Positions 47,801 through 59,466 of a DNA stretch of 64,000 nt are shown here, in pieces. The notes under the pieces were generated by a model. That model searched no databases. It was given only the letters and a program-made list of their open reading frames with translations, and was not told where the DNA came from. Origin of the DNA: Nyssa sinensis (taxonomy: Eukaryota; Streptophyta; Magnoliopsida; Cornales; Nyssaceae); assembly GCA_008638375.1 (NCBI GenBank), contig CM018036.1, positions 17,113,300 through 17,177,299 of the forward strand. Direction: 5' to 3'. Made by a program: the position numbers and the translations under genes. Numbering within the stretch: position 1 is the first letter of the stretch; every line of letters begins with the position of its first letter.

Positions 47801-48054
47801 ATTGTATACTATTGTTGGATGATTGGTATAGACCTTTTGATCGTAATCATTTTCATTTAATCCTGTTACGGGACTTGAACATGTCTAATCAAGGAACCGA
47901 ACTGAAACGATTAAAGGAAATCAATTCAAAAAAATAAAAAATAAAAATATATGGCTTATATTTTATGTACTTGACTGGAATGGTTAGTCCTATTACCCAC
48001 CTTATCTAGGTTCAATGACCCTTTAGTTTGGCCTTGCGGATTAGGGGCACGCCA
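44842..48054 (+). mobile_element. Right part of Tekay-like LTR, unit 2
   Basis: Collinear with 21,638-24,843, including the AT microsatellite (about 46,585-46,608). No gene; short open frames are shadows. Confidence 0.5.
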
Positions 48055-49153
48055 ATTTTGGTCATTTTTGCACATTTTGGCACCTAGGGGTATTTTGGTA
48101 TTTTTTACACTCGAAGGACATTTTAATAATTTCCAAGGTTTTCCTACCCTTTTGGGTTAATTTGGTAAATTCTAGAGATTTCCTACTTTATAGGGGTATT
48201 TCAGAAGTTTCGCCATCATTTTACCCTCTGAAGGGTATTTTGGTAATTTTGACACTTTCCTAACTCTGGAAAGTCATTTTACAACCATCATGCTTAGCAC
48301 AACCACATATATTCCATTTCTTGACCTCTAAGCATTCAACCTATGACTATGGCCTCAAACATTATAATCATACACATCACATTAATAGTTCTCATGTAAC
48401 ATATGCATCCAAGCATTCATTTTCTAAAGAAAGTAGTATGGCTTCACATGCATTTCATGCTTCATCTAAACATCATGTACAAAGCCTCCTAACATATCAT
48501 ATATCATGCTAGCAACTCATGTGAAACTCACTTAGAAATTTTCATAACCACCTCATAAACATATACAAGTTTTCAAAACAATAAGCATTGATTCTCTAAC
48601 TTAAAATAAGAGATCACAACATATGATTTCCATGAAGCAGTCTCATGTATAATACTCATATCCATGACATCTCTATCCCTTATGCATCACATATTCCAAT
48701 TTCTAAACATTTACGTCAAGAACCACAGATTTAATATATGTAGGCATTTCCACAAACATTTGTTAGGCATGATTTACAATAAGAAAGCGTTTTCAATTTA
48801 ACATTTAAGGTCGGTCTATTTGGATCGGGAGGAATGAGTGCCTAACACCTTTCCATTCCATACCTTAGCCACGAGGCCTAGAAATTTTTTAATTTTTATT
48901 TTTTGTGCAGTTTGCCAAGGGATTTAGCTAGTAACTAGAACCGAAGCAGTGTAATCTTTCATTTCTTGTCTTTTTTATGATGTGTTCCTCTTTACGGTTG
49001 TAACAAGTTTTCTTGTTTAAGTGCCCAAAACAAGTTGGCGACTCCTTTGCTTCTATTTCTTCTCAAATTTTAGGGTGTTCCTTCCCACCTTTAGGGAAGG
49101 GTATAGCCAGGCCAAAATGTCTTTTTCGATGGTGGCGACCACATGATGATCAA

Positions 49154-49704
49154 GAAGATCTACCATTCATGGCCTTAAATAGTGCCATCTTGATGCTAGG
49201 CTGGTAGCTATTGCTGTAAATGAATTCTAAAAGTGCCAATGATCCCTCTAATTGCCTCTAAAGCCCATGTCCTAAGCTCATAATAAGTTCTCGAGATCTA
49301 TATAGTATATATATTCAAACTGACCAGAGGTTTGTGGATGAGATGCCATACTGAATAACAACTTAGTCCCCAAAACATCCAGAATACTCCATTAAAACCA
49401 TGCTCTAAATTGTGGGTCTCAATCTGAGACAATTGATACCAAAATTTCGTAAGGCCGAATAATCTCACAGATGTACAAATGGATAAAAGTATCAGCTAAA
49501 TTTGTCATCTTATGAGCAAGAAATAAACAAACTTCATCAATCAATCCACGATAATTCAAATAACATCATGTTTTTGTGGTGCTTCTCAAGAAGTCTGACA
49601 CGAATCCTATAGTCGTATTTTCCCCTTTTTACTTGGCAACTAGTTATGGTTGAAGCAACCTTGCACATAATGATAGTAAGAGTTAGGATCTTGCTTGGAC
49701 TTTC
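49154..49704 (-). pseudogene. Decayed chromovirus-type integrase, unit 2
   Basis: Same remnant as at 25940-26490, with the same inherited stops plus additional changes. Both copies share the TGA codons, so most decay preceded the segmental duplication. Confidence 0.68.
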
Positions 49705-52147
49705 TTAAGCCATGGGAAGTAATTGGCATAAGTAGTTTTTTGTACCTTGATCTTCAAAGACTTCACCTCTTTATCTTTTGGCTTTCTTAGGTTAACTTTC
49801 CCCTAGTCATTGTTGGAGCATGTTCAATATTACCGATCTTTCCATTTCTCTTTGCAACTTTGATAGGTCATGAATACCCATGATGGGGGATAAATTCTTA
49901 TCTAGAACTCCCACTTTCTTGATAACCCCTTCCCTTTCCTTTCTCCCTCCCTTCCTTCAAAACAAGCGAGGCCTATTGTTGGACGTTTTTCACCTTAAAT
50001 TTGTAATTTGGTTGGTAGGTTGTATCTATAGATACTTTCTCGAGTCGTCTATTATTTTCTAGAACTTATTTACCCCCCCAAGTCTTGAACTTAAACTGGT
50101 TAATTTGGCCAAACCACTATTTGATGGTTTGCCCATCTCTCTTTCAACATTCCATGACTGCCTTGCCATAAGGTTTTCCCCTCGACAAAACCTTTGGTTT
50201 GTTGATGTCTAAGTATTTGGGCCATACCAACACTTGACCATTATGGCCATATACCAGCATCTTTGATTAGTCAAATTTTGCTTTGTGAGGTCTAGGTAAA
50301 GTTTTTTCTTCTTCACTTGATCCATTAGTGAATTATAATGCACCTTCTTATATTCAACACATTTAATAACATTGTGCATATAATGAGCATTAGTTTTTCC
50401 TTAAAATACTTTTCAATATTACTTCACAAACCTGGGCTTGTCAATATCTAGATGCCTTAACTTGTCATCCGATAAGTTATCTCTTATTGAAGTTGATTTA
50501 TTTGGTAAACAATAAATTGTGGCCAAAATGCCCACTTCATTGTTGAAAGCCACCATTGACTTACCGCTAGGCATGACAAAAATATGTTTGGCCAAAAAGG
50601 TTATCAGTGAAGGGTTATGATTGTGCACGGTCATGCTAAAGCTTGATGAGCTCACATATGATGCCAAATGTTTGACCCCTAAGATTGTGTGTGTAATTGA
50701 TCAGGCGATTGTAAGGAAGCAAAGAATTTCACTCCCTTGTAAGTTCTCTTTATTAATTAGAGTGATGAAGTTTTAATATAGGGTTACTAACAACATGAAC
50801 AAGTAAAAATATTGCATTAAAGAACAAAGATGCCTTGAATGAATAGGTAATGTGTTACAACATTGGACGTACACATAACATAGTGTAAATACAAGCTGTG
50901 TATGGTATGGTTAGTATCAAGAGTGAAAGAGTAAGAGTAACAATGTTAGGCTACTACTATTACTACTACTACTACTACTATTATTTATTAGGCTAGGCTA
51001 GGCTAGGTTAGGCTAAGATATGTTACGCTAAGTTAGGCTTTGACGATGATTGATGTAGATCCTTTGCTTTTCTTTAATTATGTTCTATATTTATAAGAAT
51101 CTCTAAGCATTAGTTCCCTTCTACTTTTCATGTTCCCCACTAGGTCGTCCATGTCCCCAAATTATGATCACTAGATCATAATGGATGACCATGTCTTACC
51201 AACTACCAACATGTTACTCGTGAAAATTAATGCATCTCACTTTCTGAGGGTGTAGTCCCTTTTTCTTGTATTGGATTATTGCCACATGTCCCATGTCTTG
51301 TTTTTAAAACGTGTTGGTTATGCGCTGCTAAGACTCTGACACCACTACGTACCAGTTGTCCCATATTTTTAAAATAATAAGATTGAACACTTCGACATGC
51401 AATCATGCGCTTGATTCTCTAGTTGTCCAGTATTATTGACTTAGTAAATTTTTATGTATCTTCCATGACCAATGTTCTAATAGTTGGACGTTTCCTGTTA
51501 CCATGCCCCTTAGTCATCTACCCAAGTTAAACACATGTCCAAGTTTGCAAACTTAGTAGAGTGCCTAGTATTTATGATCTTGACCGTTGCTCTAATAGGC
51601 CCTATAGCCTAGGGATTTGTGCTTCTTCTTTGTTAATTTAATACGTTCAGGACACTAATTCCAAGAGATTAACCTTAACATTTAGGCCGATCATAAGATT
51701 TTGAGCCCAATAACACTTTAATCACGTGGTTGTGTCTACATGGCAAATGATTGAAGACTGAGCATAGGTAGGTGTTTGATAATTCAGACAAGAGAATAAT
51801 GAGTCTTTAATTAATTTTCTTATAAACATTCAAATAGAATAAAAATGAGCACTTTTTTTTTTGTTTAAAAAAATAGTTTTAAGTTATCATATTCCCTTTT
51901 CTTTATTTAAAACTTTCAAACAATTTGTAAGTTTGTTGATTACTATGATAGAAAAAAGTAAAATTTTCTTTTATCATAAAATCAATGGTTCAAAGCTTGA
52001 TAAATAAAATATCAAACATACAGATAAGTAGAAATATTAAAAATAGAATAAGATTAGTGGTCTTGCAAACGATCACTCATTAACTCCCTATAAAGTTTCA
52101 AATACAAATATTGGGACTCTCTTTCCTCACATCCCTCGTCATTAATC
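49705..52147. other. Unit 2 3' spacer, unrecognised
   Basis: Collinear with 26,491-28,722 up to about 51,952, then unique boundary sequence. An open frame of 82 codons on the minus strand (50419-50667) is the only stretch with protein-like composition. Microsatellites CTA/TAGGC lie at about 50,951-51,040. Nothing else recognised. Confidence 0.5.
50419..50667 (-). other. 82-codon open frame of unknown origin
   Basis: Encodes a peptide with Ser-rich start (MASYVSSSSFSM) and a charged tail (DDKLRHLDIDKPRFVK). The unit 1 equivalent (about 27,190-27,455) is broken by indels. Downstream on the same strand the translation still looks protein-like but has stops. I infer decayed mobile-element coding sequence; I recognise no domain and do not claim a gene. 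Confidence 0.25.
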
Positions 52148-52302
52148 CGTTCTCATCAATCTAAAAATATAATCTGAATGAAATAACAACATTTTAGTTA
52201 GTTTCATCAGTCCCAATGAAATACCCTACAAAGTTATCCATTCAAATCACATTAGGAAACTCAAACTCCCCAAAATCCAAAGTCCCAAAGGGCCAATCCT
52301 TC

Positions 52303-52322
52303 TCCATATAAACCCAACAACC
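52303..52322 (+). promoter_or_regulatory. CCAAT and TATA boxes of the plus-strand LTP copy
   Basis: CCAAT at 52303-52307 and TATAAA at 52317-52322, 84 bp before the ATG at 52406. The core promoter is intact although the reading frame is broken. Confidence 0.65.
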
Positions 52323-52405
52323 CCCACACTTCATCCCATCAACCCAACTGTTTATGAAGAGTAAAGGACAAGTATCGTACGTTAATAAAGTTCAACTAGT
52401 ATATA

Positions 52406-52950
52406 ATGAAGAATCTATTGTTTTTTGTCTTCCTCCTCTCCCTGCTCCTCTTCTTCTGTGCTCATGTGAGTGATGTGACCGTACCATGCAGCGCTGTTGA
52501 CATGAAGGCTGCCTCTTGCATGACTTTTGCCACTGGCAAGGATGTGAAGCCATCTGCAGCATGCTGTAGTGGGCTGCAACAATTGCGCAAAGTGTGGAAT
52601 CCGTTGATGATAGGAAAGCTATCTGCAGGTGCTTGAAGGCTGGGGTTAAGAACTTTGCGGGGGTGCAGGACAAGCTCTTAAGCCAAATCCCGAGTGCTTG
52701 CAAGATCCAAGTTGGGTTCCCTGTCTCCCTCAGCACCAACTGTGAAACTTGAGTAGAATACCCACTGCAAGTAATCGAATTATATTAATAAAGAATACCA
52801 TATACAATTGGCTTTGAAACAAATCGGTACTGAAAAAGAAAAACAATGACTCATTTTTAATTGTACATTCTTGAAAATAATAGTTAAAACACCTTATTAA
52901 TGGTCATGATTACTGACATATTAATTTTGATTTTTTGCAGGATCCACTAA
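52406..52950 (+). pseudogene. nsLTP pseudogene (1-bp deletion, lost splice donor)
   Basis: The start at 52406 gives an intact signal peptide and the first four motif cysteines (28, 38, 53, 54 in copy 1 numbering). A single base is missing near 52,582 relative to the other copies (CAACAACTT became CAACAATT), shifting the frame so that it stops at 52636. Beyond the deletion the original frame is open to TGA at 52750-52752 and still encodes the other four cysteines and the GFPVS pentapeptide. The intron donor GTGAGT is TTGAGT here, while the acceptor TTTTTTGCAG|GATCC (exon 2 from 52941) remains. It is more diverged than the three minus-strand copies. A sequencing error at the deletion is possible, but the donor loss and divergence also suggest a relic. 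Confidence 0.85.
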
Positions 52951-53222
52951 GAGACTTTAGCTAGAGTTGATGCAGTGGTTGGGATAAAGGAGTACTCATG
53001 TTAGAGATGTAGGAAGGAGTACCTGAATAATACAATTTAGGCATTGTTTTGTGGGGTTTGTATGAAACCCTACTTTGGGCCTTAATCATGTAACCTTGGG
53101 TTGGTTAATGGATCAGTTCGACTTGCGCATCTTCACTTTCCATATATTCTACTCTCTCAAAATCATTTCATTTCAAATTTCTTGGGTAAAATAAAGAGCA
53201 ATGTTATACTTTCTGGACCCAT

Positions 53223-53591
53223 TAGTGGAGTCCTTACCATATTTACTTTTGGGTTAAGGATTGGCAAAAGCTACTTCCAAATACCGAAAAAGTCCAGTAT
53301 TAAAGTAGCATGAACAAAATTTATGATCATTCAAATCAGTTTAAAAGATCTAGCATAAATGATGTCATGTTGATACTAAAATTTAAAATATAGATAACAT
53401 GTTATGAGACCTTTTGCAGCGCCAATAAACGCCACTAATAGTTATATAATTGTTGTGGATTGTTATTTACGACACTTACCAAACGCCGCTCTTTGCGTTG
53501 CTAAATCATGATCTTGATTTTCATGTCTCATTTGACTATAGGTTCATCGTTAAACCATCTCATTGTACCTTGATATCCTTAATTTGAGGAC
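53223..53591. other. Boundary spacer between LTP pseudogene and unit 3
   Basis: Sequence found only at this boundary. It contains 'cagcgccaataaacgccac' and, about 90 bp on, 'aaacgccgctctttgcg', resembling inverted GCGGCGTTT-type repeats of CACTA or Mutator-like elements. No gene. Confidence 0.4.
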
Positions 53592-55733
53592 AAAATATGC
53601 CTTAAGTACTTTCTTTTAGGCTTGATACTTCATATATGATGTGCCACTTGCTCCTTTGCTTATGATGTGCCTATCTTTACATACTTTACATACTTTACAT
53701 GCTTTTTTTATCATCAAAACTTTTTTTTTTACCCATAGGTAAAATCTTGAAGCTAACAAAAGGCTATTTTAAAATTTAATGAAAATAGGAATATGTTGCC
53801 TATTTTAATTTGGAAATTACAATTCCAATTGATGTAGAAAAATTGGATTTTGACTTGGTAATTATGACTCCATTTAAAATAACAGTTGGTCTTGAATTGG
53901 AAATTACGATCTTAATTAATTGAGATAAACAAGTTTTCAAAATGAAACTTGATCAGTGTATAGAGCATCAATAAATCACCCTAAAAATTGAAGAAAAATA
54001 TACGAGAAGAACTGAAGACTCCCTAGTGGTGGCTGCGGGAGACTAAGAGTGAGCCGATCATCATAGATTGATAGTTAACTCCACAGATCTATAAAGCTCT
54101 TGCTCATGTTCTTTCTTTTTTGGTTAAGCAATAAGAGAAACTGAGATGGAAAGAGAGGTTTCACTCACTACATCTTCAAACTCTATGATTTTGGTCGTCT
54201 CTCTGCTCCTTTCTTCTATCATCTTTTATAATTCTCTTCTCTTTTGATTAATCATTCTCATAATATAATACAGAGTATAGATCAGAGCCCTTTTTTTTAT
54301 GATTTTGGTTGTCTTTCTACTCATCTCATAACTCTTCTAGAGTGTCTATACTTTTTGATTAGTTTAATCAAAACAAGTCTCTATAAAGTTTCTTTTGGTG
54401 AAAAAGAAATTACACTTAACATGAATTTCAAATGGAAAATTATAAGTGTGTTGAATGATTTCGGTAATTTTCACATTAACATGATACGGAAAAGAAGAAA
54501 TACACTTAGACTGATGGGCACACTATGTGCTACCCGTGGTTCAATATGTGCTACTAGTAATTTACTATGCGCTAACTGATGGTTCAACTTAACTATAAAT
54601 TTTTTAGCCTAAATGCAATTAATTTTTTCCTGGATCAAGTTAAGTGTAAATTTTTAAAATTATTTAACTCGCTTATAATTTATCTTTCGAAATTTATTTT
54701 AACTGTTATTTTTCTATTTTTTTTTTCCTCTATTGTTGAATTTGTAGTGAAGTTCCCTTTTTCCTCCTTTAAATTTTTCCATTTGTCTAATCATAACATG
54801 TTGTGGAACTTCGCGTGTTACCTTATTGGTCCTACTTCTAGGTCTACAATGGCAGAACCTAAGCTTTTCGACGTGTTACTTGTTGCTTAATATTTTTTAA
54901 AAATTTATAATGGATTGTTCCTTCTTCGAGAGACTCTCCTATAGATATGAATATCTATTTCCTGATATATTTGTACCAGATTATGATATTTGTTACCTGA
55001 TTCCATTTGGTCCTTGCAAATTACACGTGCATATTAAAATTTCTTACCGATTATCAAAATTGAACAAACATATAATCAAGAAAACATAAGTTTTTATAGT
55101 TTTGATAGCAACATGAGAACTGAAAATAATAATACTAAAATTTTAAAAAATTCAATGATAATTAATTTTTTTTTATTATAAATCTTTTCTCTTTCTTATA
55201 TATTCAAACACTTAATTTATTTTTGTAAATCCACTTTTATTGAAAATCAATGAATTCATTTTTTTATTGAAATTATTATTTGTCCAAGATCAGCAGATTG
55301 GTCTATTACAATTTAATTTTGTTAGGAAATTTAAGTTAATTAAAATGATTGTAAGATTTCCTTCTAGTATTGCATATGTTGAAAATTTATTTCAAAAATT
55401 TATATTAAGTCTGTAATTGTTAAGATATTTTTTTTTTTTTTGATCAACAAAATAAAACTCATGGGTTCAAAAAGTATAACATTACTCTATTATTTTACCT
55501 AAAAAACTTGAAATGAAATGACTTTTAGAGAGTAGAATATACGGAAAGTGAAGATGCGCAAGTCGAACTGGTCCATTAACCAACCCAAGGTTACATGATT
55601 AAGGCCCAAAGTAGGGTTTCATACAAACCCCACAAAACAATGCCTAAATTGTATTATTCAGGTACTCCTTCCTATATCTCTAACATGAGTACTCCTTTAT
55701 CCCAACCACTGCATCAACTCTAGTTAAAGTCTC
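53592..55733. other. AT-rich spacer at start of unit 3, no gene seen
   Basis: Matches 1-605 and 4,154-5,595 of unit 1, with the empty target site of the 3.5 kb solo LTR at about 54,165-54,175. Open frames of 100 codons or so here (54244, 54579) run through AT-rich sequence, are not kept in units 1 or 2 and have no protein character. Confidence 0.6.
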
Positions 55734-56267
55734 TCAGTGGATCCTGCAAAATCAAAATTAATATGTCAGTAATCATGGCCATTAATAAGGTGTTTTGCTA
55801 TTATTTTCAAGAACGTACAATTAAAAATGAGTTACTGTTTTTCTTTTTCAGTACCGATTTTTATCAAAGCCAATTGTATATGGTATTCTTTATAAATATA
55901 ATTCAATTACTTGAAGTGGGTATTCTACTCACGTTTCACAGTTGATGCTGATGGAGACAGGGAACCCAACTTTGATCTTGCAAGCACTAGGGATTTGGCT
56001 TAAGAGCTTGTCCTGCACCCCCGCAAAGTTCTTAACCCCAGCCTTCAAGCACCTGCAGATACCTTTCTTATCGTCAACGGATTTCACGCTTTGCGCAAGT
56101 TGTTGCAGCCCACTGCAGCATGCCGCAGATGGCTTCGCATCCTTGCCGGTGGCAAAAGTCACGCAAGAGGCAGCCTTCATGTCGACAGTGCTGCATGGTA
56201 CGGTCGCGTCGCTCACATGAGCGCAGAAGAAGAAGAGCAGGAAGACAGAAAACAATAGATTCTTCAT
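55734..56267 (-). CDS. Type I non-specific lipid transfer protein, copy 3 (two exons)
   Basis: Exon 1 is 55933-56267 and exon 2 coding is 55734-55743; 114 aa after splicing. Compared with copy 1 it lacks Ser-Leu-Leu at residues 12-14 (a 9-bp in-frame deletion in the hydrophobic core of the signal peptide), has Gly for Ala72 just before the CXC motif, and Val for Ile107. All eight cysteines and their spacing are kept. The shortened hydrophobic core (Leu/Phe rich, still about 10 residues) should still target the protein for secretion. It faces the plus-strand pseudogene tail to tail. Expected role as for the family. Confidence 0.92.
55744..55932 (-). other. Intron of nsLTP copy 3 (189 bp)
   Basis: Donor GTGAGTAG, acceptor TTTTGCAG on the minus strand. 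Same phase and position as in copies 1 and 2. Confidence 0.83.
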
Positions 56268-56359
56268 TGTATATTGTTGAACTATATTAACGTACGATAC
56301 TCGTCCTTTGCTCTTCGTAAACAGTTGGGCTGATGGGATGAAGTGTGGGGGTTGTTGGG

Positions 56360-56379
56360 TTTATATGGAGAAGGATTGG
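56360..56379 (-). promoter_or_regulatory. TATA and CCAAT boxes of nsLTP copy 3
   Basis: TATAAA at 56365-56360 and CCAAT at 56379-56375 on the minus strand, about 95 bp upstream of the ATG at 56267. Confidence 0.7.
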
Positions 56380-58437
56380 CTCTTTGGGACTTTGGGGTTT
56401 GGGGAATTTGAGTTTCCCAATGTGATTTGATGGATAACTTTGCAGGTTATTTCATTGGGACTGATGAAACTAACTAAAATGTTGTTATTTCATTCAGGTT
56501 ATATTTTTGAGATGATGAGAACTGATGTAATACTAATAAACTGTAACATGGGCATTTATATTAAATTTTAAAATTATAAGGACTCAACATGTATTTATTA
56601 AACTCTAACCATTTTGTTAGTTTATTTCAAACTGGACATAATGTGGAATAAATTTCTGTCACAAACTTGCCCTTTTCTACCACTGTCTATTACCTCTGGG
56701 AAGAACGGAATATCAGAATTTTCCAAAGAAAGTAAATTCCAGTGGAGTTTGTTAAAAGGAAGATCATTTTAGCTCTAGGCATGATGATCTTCTCCTGGAA
56801 TGATGTGCCTAATACATTAAGCAACTGGGAGCTAAAGCAAAGCTTAGGAATTAGAACAGCCTCATATTCTTGACGCCCACCAGTTTAGCCCACGTTGTTC
56901 ACTTTGAGCAACTGGGAATATCAGGTTCTTCACATTGTCCCTTCATTTCAAGCTTGTCCCGTGTTCACATTGTTCTCCACTGAGATCCTTTTAGTAAGGA
57001 ACTCTCTAGGTTTGTAATGCTTGGATTTGGATCTAGTTTTTGTTTTGCTCTTTTTGAGCTTGGTGTGGGGTGCTCCCTCCCCTTTTCTGGAAATAAAATT
57101 CTACTTACGGACGAAAAAAATGTGAAATTAATTTCATATTAGAATTTGTCTTAAGAGAAATCTTATGTTATGGTTTTAGTATTTAAGTTTCACACTAGAA
57201 ATTAATTAGAAGCTAACCTGATTTTATATAATATGAATCTTACAAAAATTAGTAATATGCTAAAAAGTTATACGAAAAAATACAATTGGGTGGATTTTAG
57301 CCTAGAAATTTAGTTTCAGAATTTCATATGGGTGGACCCACGGCTGTTGTGGCAACGATATGTAAGAACTAATGATGTAACAAGTCTTTGAACATAACGA
57401 CAAGTAATGTAATGCATGTGTATTTATTTATAAAAAAATTAGCATGTCTAGAGGCACTTGTTGGATGAATGAGCATTTGTGTGGTTGTTTCAGCTGCATA
57501 CTCATTGTTGTTATAAAGTGTAATTCGTTTGATCCTGTATGAAGTTAAGCCCGATTTATGTTAAGTGTGCTCGCACTGCCTATCCGCAAAGGGTGTGTTT
57601 CAAGATGTGACACCTTAGTGATTGAATATATTTTATTTACATTTGGATTAGATTGAGTATTTTGTTTAGAGAATATTTATTCATTACTCATTTGGATTAT
57701 GATATTGTTTCATACATTTTGAGGGATAAACTTATTTGGGTATTGAACTGATAAAGCTAAGTTGTACCACTGTTTATTATGAGATAAATTGTGAAATAAT
57801 TATAATGTGAATCTATGCATGTTAATTGGGTCGTGCCTTATGAACGCGTAGCAGTTTTCATTTCTTGACTCACACATTCGAGTTTGGGACATGAAAATTA
57901 TTGCGGTATCAAAGTGAAGGATTGAGAATCTATAGTTTTGATTGATGCAAGTTTGGGATTCTATAAACTTGATTAGAAGAGGTTTGATATTATAAGAATA
58001 TTATTGCCAAGGTTTGGGATTTTGGAGAGTTATGAGCTTACATTATTTGATATGGAATACTAAAAAGAAATTTTTTTGAAGTTTTGTATACTTGATTGGC
58101 ACAAGTTTTTTGATTCTATTGACTTGATTGGAATATTTTTTGGGACTATGTGGACTTTATTGGTTCGGTCTTGAATTTTGAAGACTTAAATTGCATAAGT
58201 TATAAAATTATCTAGACTTTAAGAGTATATTGTCGGTAATTAATATTATTTTCAATGTCAAACAAATGTTGCCAAAAACATATCTATTCCAACAATTTAG
58301 CACATCACAATTAATTAACTTATTTTAGCGACACATTACATCGCTAAAATTAGACAAATCCTGACGAACATTGTCGTCAACTAATCATCATTTATTCCTA
58401 TGATTGAAATCGTGTCTAAAAACTTAGCTTATGTAAA
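56380..58437. other. Unit 3 spacer with old transposon traces
   Basis: Equivalent to 6,253-8,440. An internal deletion near 56,624 removed about 170 bp. It keeps the possible LINE tail, the short chromovirus LTR (about 57,606-57,890) and its primer-like TGGTATC-type site, changed here to GCGGTATCAAAGTG. No gene. Confidence 0.45.
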
Positions 58438-58990
58438 TGATGCTGCACTTTTTGACTCGCAACACGTGAGGGCTCCGTGACCTGTAGAACACTCAGAAAG
58501 ATGATCAGAGGACCACCGGATTGGCTCCGGCGGTAGCCGCTCCGATGCTTAAGTGAGTAAGGGAATTGAAAGACTGTATTGAAAGTCAAAGAATGAGCAT
58601 GAAATCAATAGCGTACCTCTAGGGTTTAATATATAGGCCGAAGCTTTCCTAAGTTGATTAGGATTCGACGCCATGAATATAGGGATATGATCATCGGAGA
58701 TTGCAGTTACCTTGTGGGCATTGAGTCGTAGATGGAGATAATCATAAATGGTAGTTTCCGTATTGGAGACTGCTTCCTTATCCTCTGCCCGGAATCCGCT
58801 AAGGCGGAGATAATCATAAATGGTAGTTTCCGTATTGGAGACTGTTTCCCTATTCTTTGCTCGGAATCCGCTAAGGCGGTGACGAGATCTGAAGCTCTGG
58901 TCTGGACCCTGTGATCAGTTCTGGATATATTTGTTTGGTCACTTCCGACCTTATGTGATGATCTGGATGTCATTGGCTGAGCGAGAATTA
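58438..58990. mobile_element. Foreign 553-bp sequence replacing ~130 bp in unit 3
   Basis: Units 1 and 2 are collinear here, but unit 3 has an unrelated, more GC-rich sequence between 'cttatgtaaa' and 'tgctaataatt', and about 130 bp of the original are gone. It contains 'ccggcggtagccgctccgat' near 58,529 and a two-copy 72-bp tandem repeat. I see no clear terminal repeats, target duplication or coding frame. It could be a fragment of a non-autonomous LTR element captured during break repair. Confidence 0.6.
58734..58877. repeat. 72-bp tandem repeat, two copies
   Basis: Copies at 58734-58805 and 58806-58877, differing at about five positions; each starts GGAGATAATCATAAATGG and ends CCGCTAAGGC. 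Found only in the unit 3 insert. Confidence 0.9.
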
Positions 58991-59466
58991 TGCTAATAAT
59001 TAACTTGAATTTAATTCATTCCAAATTTTATATTTTTACCTAATTTTAATAACCTGGTGCTACAAAGAATGCAATTCATCAAATATTTAGCTATCAAGGT
59101 ATCAGATCCACTCAATATCCAAAAGTCAATTCGCCAAACATTTACAAATCAATGTATCAAATCGACAGACATGCACTCAAAACCCAAAATGAAATTCAAA
59201 CTATTTTATGCTCTATTAATATTTCATCAATGTAATATAAGTCTAAAATATTTAAATCTAACATTACATGCCATAATTTGTCTAATTCTCATATGAAAAC
59301 TAGTATAAAAAAATAAACTAACAAGGTTATCTTCTCTATATATGTTATATACACAAAAGATGAAGACATTGAATCCTCTTCCGAAATCTCTTTTTCAAGT
59401 TCATTTCAAAAGTAAAGCCAAGACAGTTCCATTATTTGAAAAAACTAGAATTGATTCCTGTATTAT
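58991..59466. other. AT-rich spacer before the nested LTRs, unit 3
   Basis: Collinear with 8,580-9,052. No gene; the 79-codon frame at 59057 is AT-rich chance sequence. Confidence 0.55.

Larger units (their letters stand above)
33626..48054 (+). mobile_element. Tekay-like LTR, unit 2, interrupted by Athila copy 2
   Basis: Left part 33626-35026, right part 44842-48054. The end reads GGGGCACGCCA, one change from unit 1. ATTT on both sides is the probable remnant of the target duplication. Confidence 0.5.
33610..49032 (+). mobile_element. Ogre/Tat-type LTR, unit 2, split by nested elements
   Basis: Left end TGTAGACACCCC at 33610, right remainder 48055-49032, then TGGCGACTCC at 49036. Same arrangement as in unit 1; here the primer-site motif is undamaged. 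Confidence 0.5.
52148..53222. repeat. Inverted-repeat arm carrying the plus-strand LTP copy
   Basis: About 1.07 kb that matches the reverse complement of about 55,463-56,524 (LTP copy 3 with its promoter, intron and 3' flank). The arms are separated by about 2.2 kb, and the LTP genes converge, 3' ends facing each other. Confidence 0.8.
28723..53591. repeat. Tandem segmental unit 2 (~25 kb)
   Basis: Collinear with unit 1 from about 4,318 and with unit 3 from about 54,338. It contains nsLTP copy 2, the nested LTR block with Athila copy 2, the decayed integrase, the plus-strand LTP pseudogene and the boundary segment up to 53,591. It lacks both solo LTRs of unit 1. Confidence 0.88.

Noticed and set aside
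59057..59296. Conserved short frame at 8642, 33200 and 59057 in all units
   Set aside because: Conserved only because the units are recent copies. The ends differ by frame and there is no protein-like composition.
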